A stretch of 42,708 nucleotides of DNA, taken from NCBI RefSeq assembly GCF_000239295.1, contig NZ_JH417652.1, forward strand, positions 41,157 to 83,864. Reading direction: 5' to 3'. Origin of the DNA: Flavonifractor plautii ATCC 29863. Lineage in GTDB: Bacteria > Bacillota > Clostridia > Oscillospirales > Oscillospiraceae. Position numbers and translations under genes: made by a program. Shown here piece by piece: positions 41,655-42,708 of this stretch (its first letter is position 1; each line of letters opens with the position of its first letter). The notes beneath the pieces were generated by a model. The model saw nothing but the letters and a program-made list of their open reading frames with translations. It had not been told where the DNA came from and did no database searches.

Positions 41655-41908
41655 AGGTTCTTCTCCTTCCTTTTTTCATTTCTCCACCCATTTCCAATCC
41701 TGTTCAACTGGGCTATTTTAGAGAGCAGTATAAAAAGCAGGATAATGAGAAAAAGCTGAAACACATCAGTTACAACCAGCCAGCTTTGAAAGAGAATCCT
41801 GCGGAATTCTGGAAAGGCAAGAACTGCCGCTAAAACACCGGAGGACAGCGCCGCATAAATAATATTTGTCACTCTAAGCCAATGCGATAAGAGCAATTCA
41901 AACTTCAT
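41651..41908 (-). CDS. small two-helix membrane protein (85 aa)
   Basis: The protein starts MKFELLLSHWLRVTNIIYAA and has two long hydrophobic segments (about 14-33 and 43-66) and a basic C-terminus (NEKRKEKNL). GGAGGG lies 6 nt before the ATG at 41908, which fixes the start over an upstream in-frame ATG. It lies 11 bp after mgtC and overlaps the DUF3784-like gene. I do not recognise the family. Confidence 0.72.
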   Translation of the reverse strand: MKFELLLSHWLRVTNIIYAALSSGVLAAVLAFPEFRRILFQSWLVVTDVFQLFLIILLFILLSKIAQLNRIGNGWRNEKRKEKNL

Positions 41909-41919
41909 ATCTGTCCCTC

Positions 41920-42588
41920 CTATACCAATTCCCATCCGGCGCTGACTACGCTGGAGAGCGTCAAAAGTCGGTTTACAATCGCCTCGGCCATCTGAGCCTT
42001 TGCTTTACCAACGGAAAGAAAATCCGCCTGAATCTCTACCTTGCCGCCAATTACATCACTGCTCTCCAAATTCGTAAGATACAATGTTTTACACGAATTG
42101 CTGTTGATCAGAAGCGCGCGTATTTCTGTTTCCGCATTTTCCTGACAGGTAACAGAAATGCGGTAGGTTCGTTCCGTTTCTTCACCGCAGGTAATGGGCT
42201 TGATCTTTACCGCCAGCGGCCGGAACAGCAGATTTGAAAGAATCAGAATAACCGCTGCGGCAACCGCAAAAAGACAGCTGCCGGAACTGGACAGTACACC
42301 GACAGCGGCCGTACACCAAAGAGTTGCTGCTGTATTTAGCCCACGGACGGTTCCGCCCTCCTTAAAAATCACCCCGCTGCACAGGAATCCAACGCCGGAT
42401 ACAATGTAACTGGCAATCCGGTACACCTCATCCGAGCCGGACATGAGCGGAAACATCAGGAACAGGCAGGCCCCCATTGAAATCAGAACATTGATACGGA
42501 TTCCGGCGGGATGGCCGGTAATCTGGCGCTCTAATCCGATCAAGAATCCCAATAGAACCGAAAGACCGATCCGGCCCATAAACTTCAA
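41920..42588 (-). CDS. mgtC: MgtC/SapB-family membrane protein
   Basis: The 222-aa protein has the MgtC signature at the N-terminus (LLGFLIGLERQITGHPAGIRINVLISMGACLF), four to five helices and a soluble C-terminal ACT-like part (about 145-222). MgtC proteins respond to Mg2+ shortage and modulate other membrane ATPases. The start is uncertain: TTG at 42588 or ATG at 42579, neither with a strong SD. It is the first gene of the magnesium island inside the window. Confidence 0.9.
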   Translation of the reverse strand: MKFMGRIGLSVLLGFLIGLERQITGHPAGIRINVLISMGACLFLMFPLMSGSDEVYRIASYIVSGVGFLCSGVIFKEGGTVRGLNTAATLWCTAAVGVLSSSGSCLFAVAAAVILILSNLLFRPLAVKIKPITCGEETERTYRISVTCQENAETEIRALLINSNSCKTLYLTNLESSDVIGGKVEIQADFLSVGKAKAQMAEAIVNRLLTLSSVVSAGWELV

Positions 42589-42634
42589 TACCCCATAGGG
42601 TCGCCCCCATTCTCAAATTTTTTTTACAGGGCAA

Positions 42635-42640
42635 AGTATA
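42635..42640 (-). promoter_or_regulatory. possible -10 box of the mgtC-mgtA unit
   Basis: TATACT on the minus strand lies 46 bp before mgtC. The bases 17 bp further upstream (TAGGCT) are a poor -35 box, so the promoter may need an activator. No M-box magnesium riboswitch pattern is visible in the 120 bp available. Confidence 0.35.
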
Positions 42641-42708
42641 ACTGTTTTTTACTGTTAAGCCTATGGCTAAATCCTTGATAAGGTACAATAATTTTCGCAA
42701 ATTGAAAA

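Noticed and set aside
42589-42708. M-box magnesium riboswitch before mgtC
   Set aside because: The conserved M-box core is not visible in the 120 bp present. It could lie beyond the window only if the leader is longer.
1-42708. CRISPR array, IS element or prophage
   Set aside because: No regularly spaced repeats, transposase, integrase or phage structural genes were seen.

Overview
The window reads as chromosomal DNA of a Gram-positive, strictly anaerobic Firmicute. The high GC content, canonical SD sites, sigma-A promoters with 16-19 bp spacers, lipobox lipoproteins without outer-membrane genes, the YkoE/ECF vitamin transporter, a flavodiiron protein and Hsp33 suggest a gut Oscillospiraceae relative (Flavonifractor/Intestinimonas-like). 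No rRNA is present, so this placement is an inference.

Layout. 1-2.3 kb: two tRNA genes and a yerC-methyltransferase-hslO operon on the minus strand. 2.3-4.5 kb: a DUF3298 protein and purA. 4.5-6.2 kb: two tandem minus-strand small-protein genes that share a C-terminal motif, next to a divergent LysR regulator. 6.2-9.0 kb: a CofE-like protein and a radical SAM protein, convergent. 9.4-21.1 kb: a 13-gene plus-strand cluster (LacI regulator, PfkB kinase, complete Opp/Dpp-type ABC importer, ThuA/GATase1-like protein, carbon-nitrogen hydrolase, iron alcohol dehydrogenase, two MIF-family tautomerases, ASRT-family binding protein). It ends at a strong terminator and is the best candidate for an undescribed catabolic system. 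21.2-22.8 kb: an orphan DGQHR/DndB-like gene. 23-24.4 kb: tRNA-Leu, a small conserved protein and a secreted nuclease lipoprotein. 24.4-28.3 kb: a TPP-riboswitch-controlled thiamine-precursor transporter (ykoE, NMT1-like protein, fused ATPase, T component). 28.3-32 kb: GNAT, a UvrD-family helicase and a lipoprotein. 32-38 kb: flavodiiron protein, then a MerR regulator divergent from a two-gene ABC exporter whose promoter has a MerR-type 19 bp spacer. 38.0-42.7 kb: a visibly lower-GC magnesium island (mgtC, two small membrane proteins, a 28-aa leader peptide, mgtA, a 56-aa membrane peptide) that abuts a truncated, host-like gene remnant.

How the genes work together. In the large cluster the importer would bring in an unknown solute sensed by the LacI protein. 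Kinase, amidase-type hydrolase, dehydrogenase and tautomerases would then process it, and the ThuA-like and ASRT proteins hint at a sugar-like or keto/enol intermediate. In the thiamine cluster TPP would end transcription early when the vitamin is plentiful. In the magnesium island a short leader ORF directly before mgtA suggests translation-coupled control.
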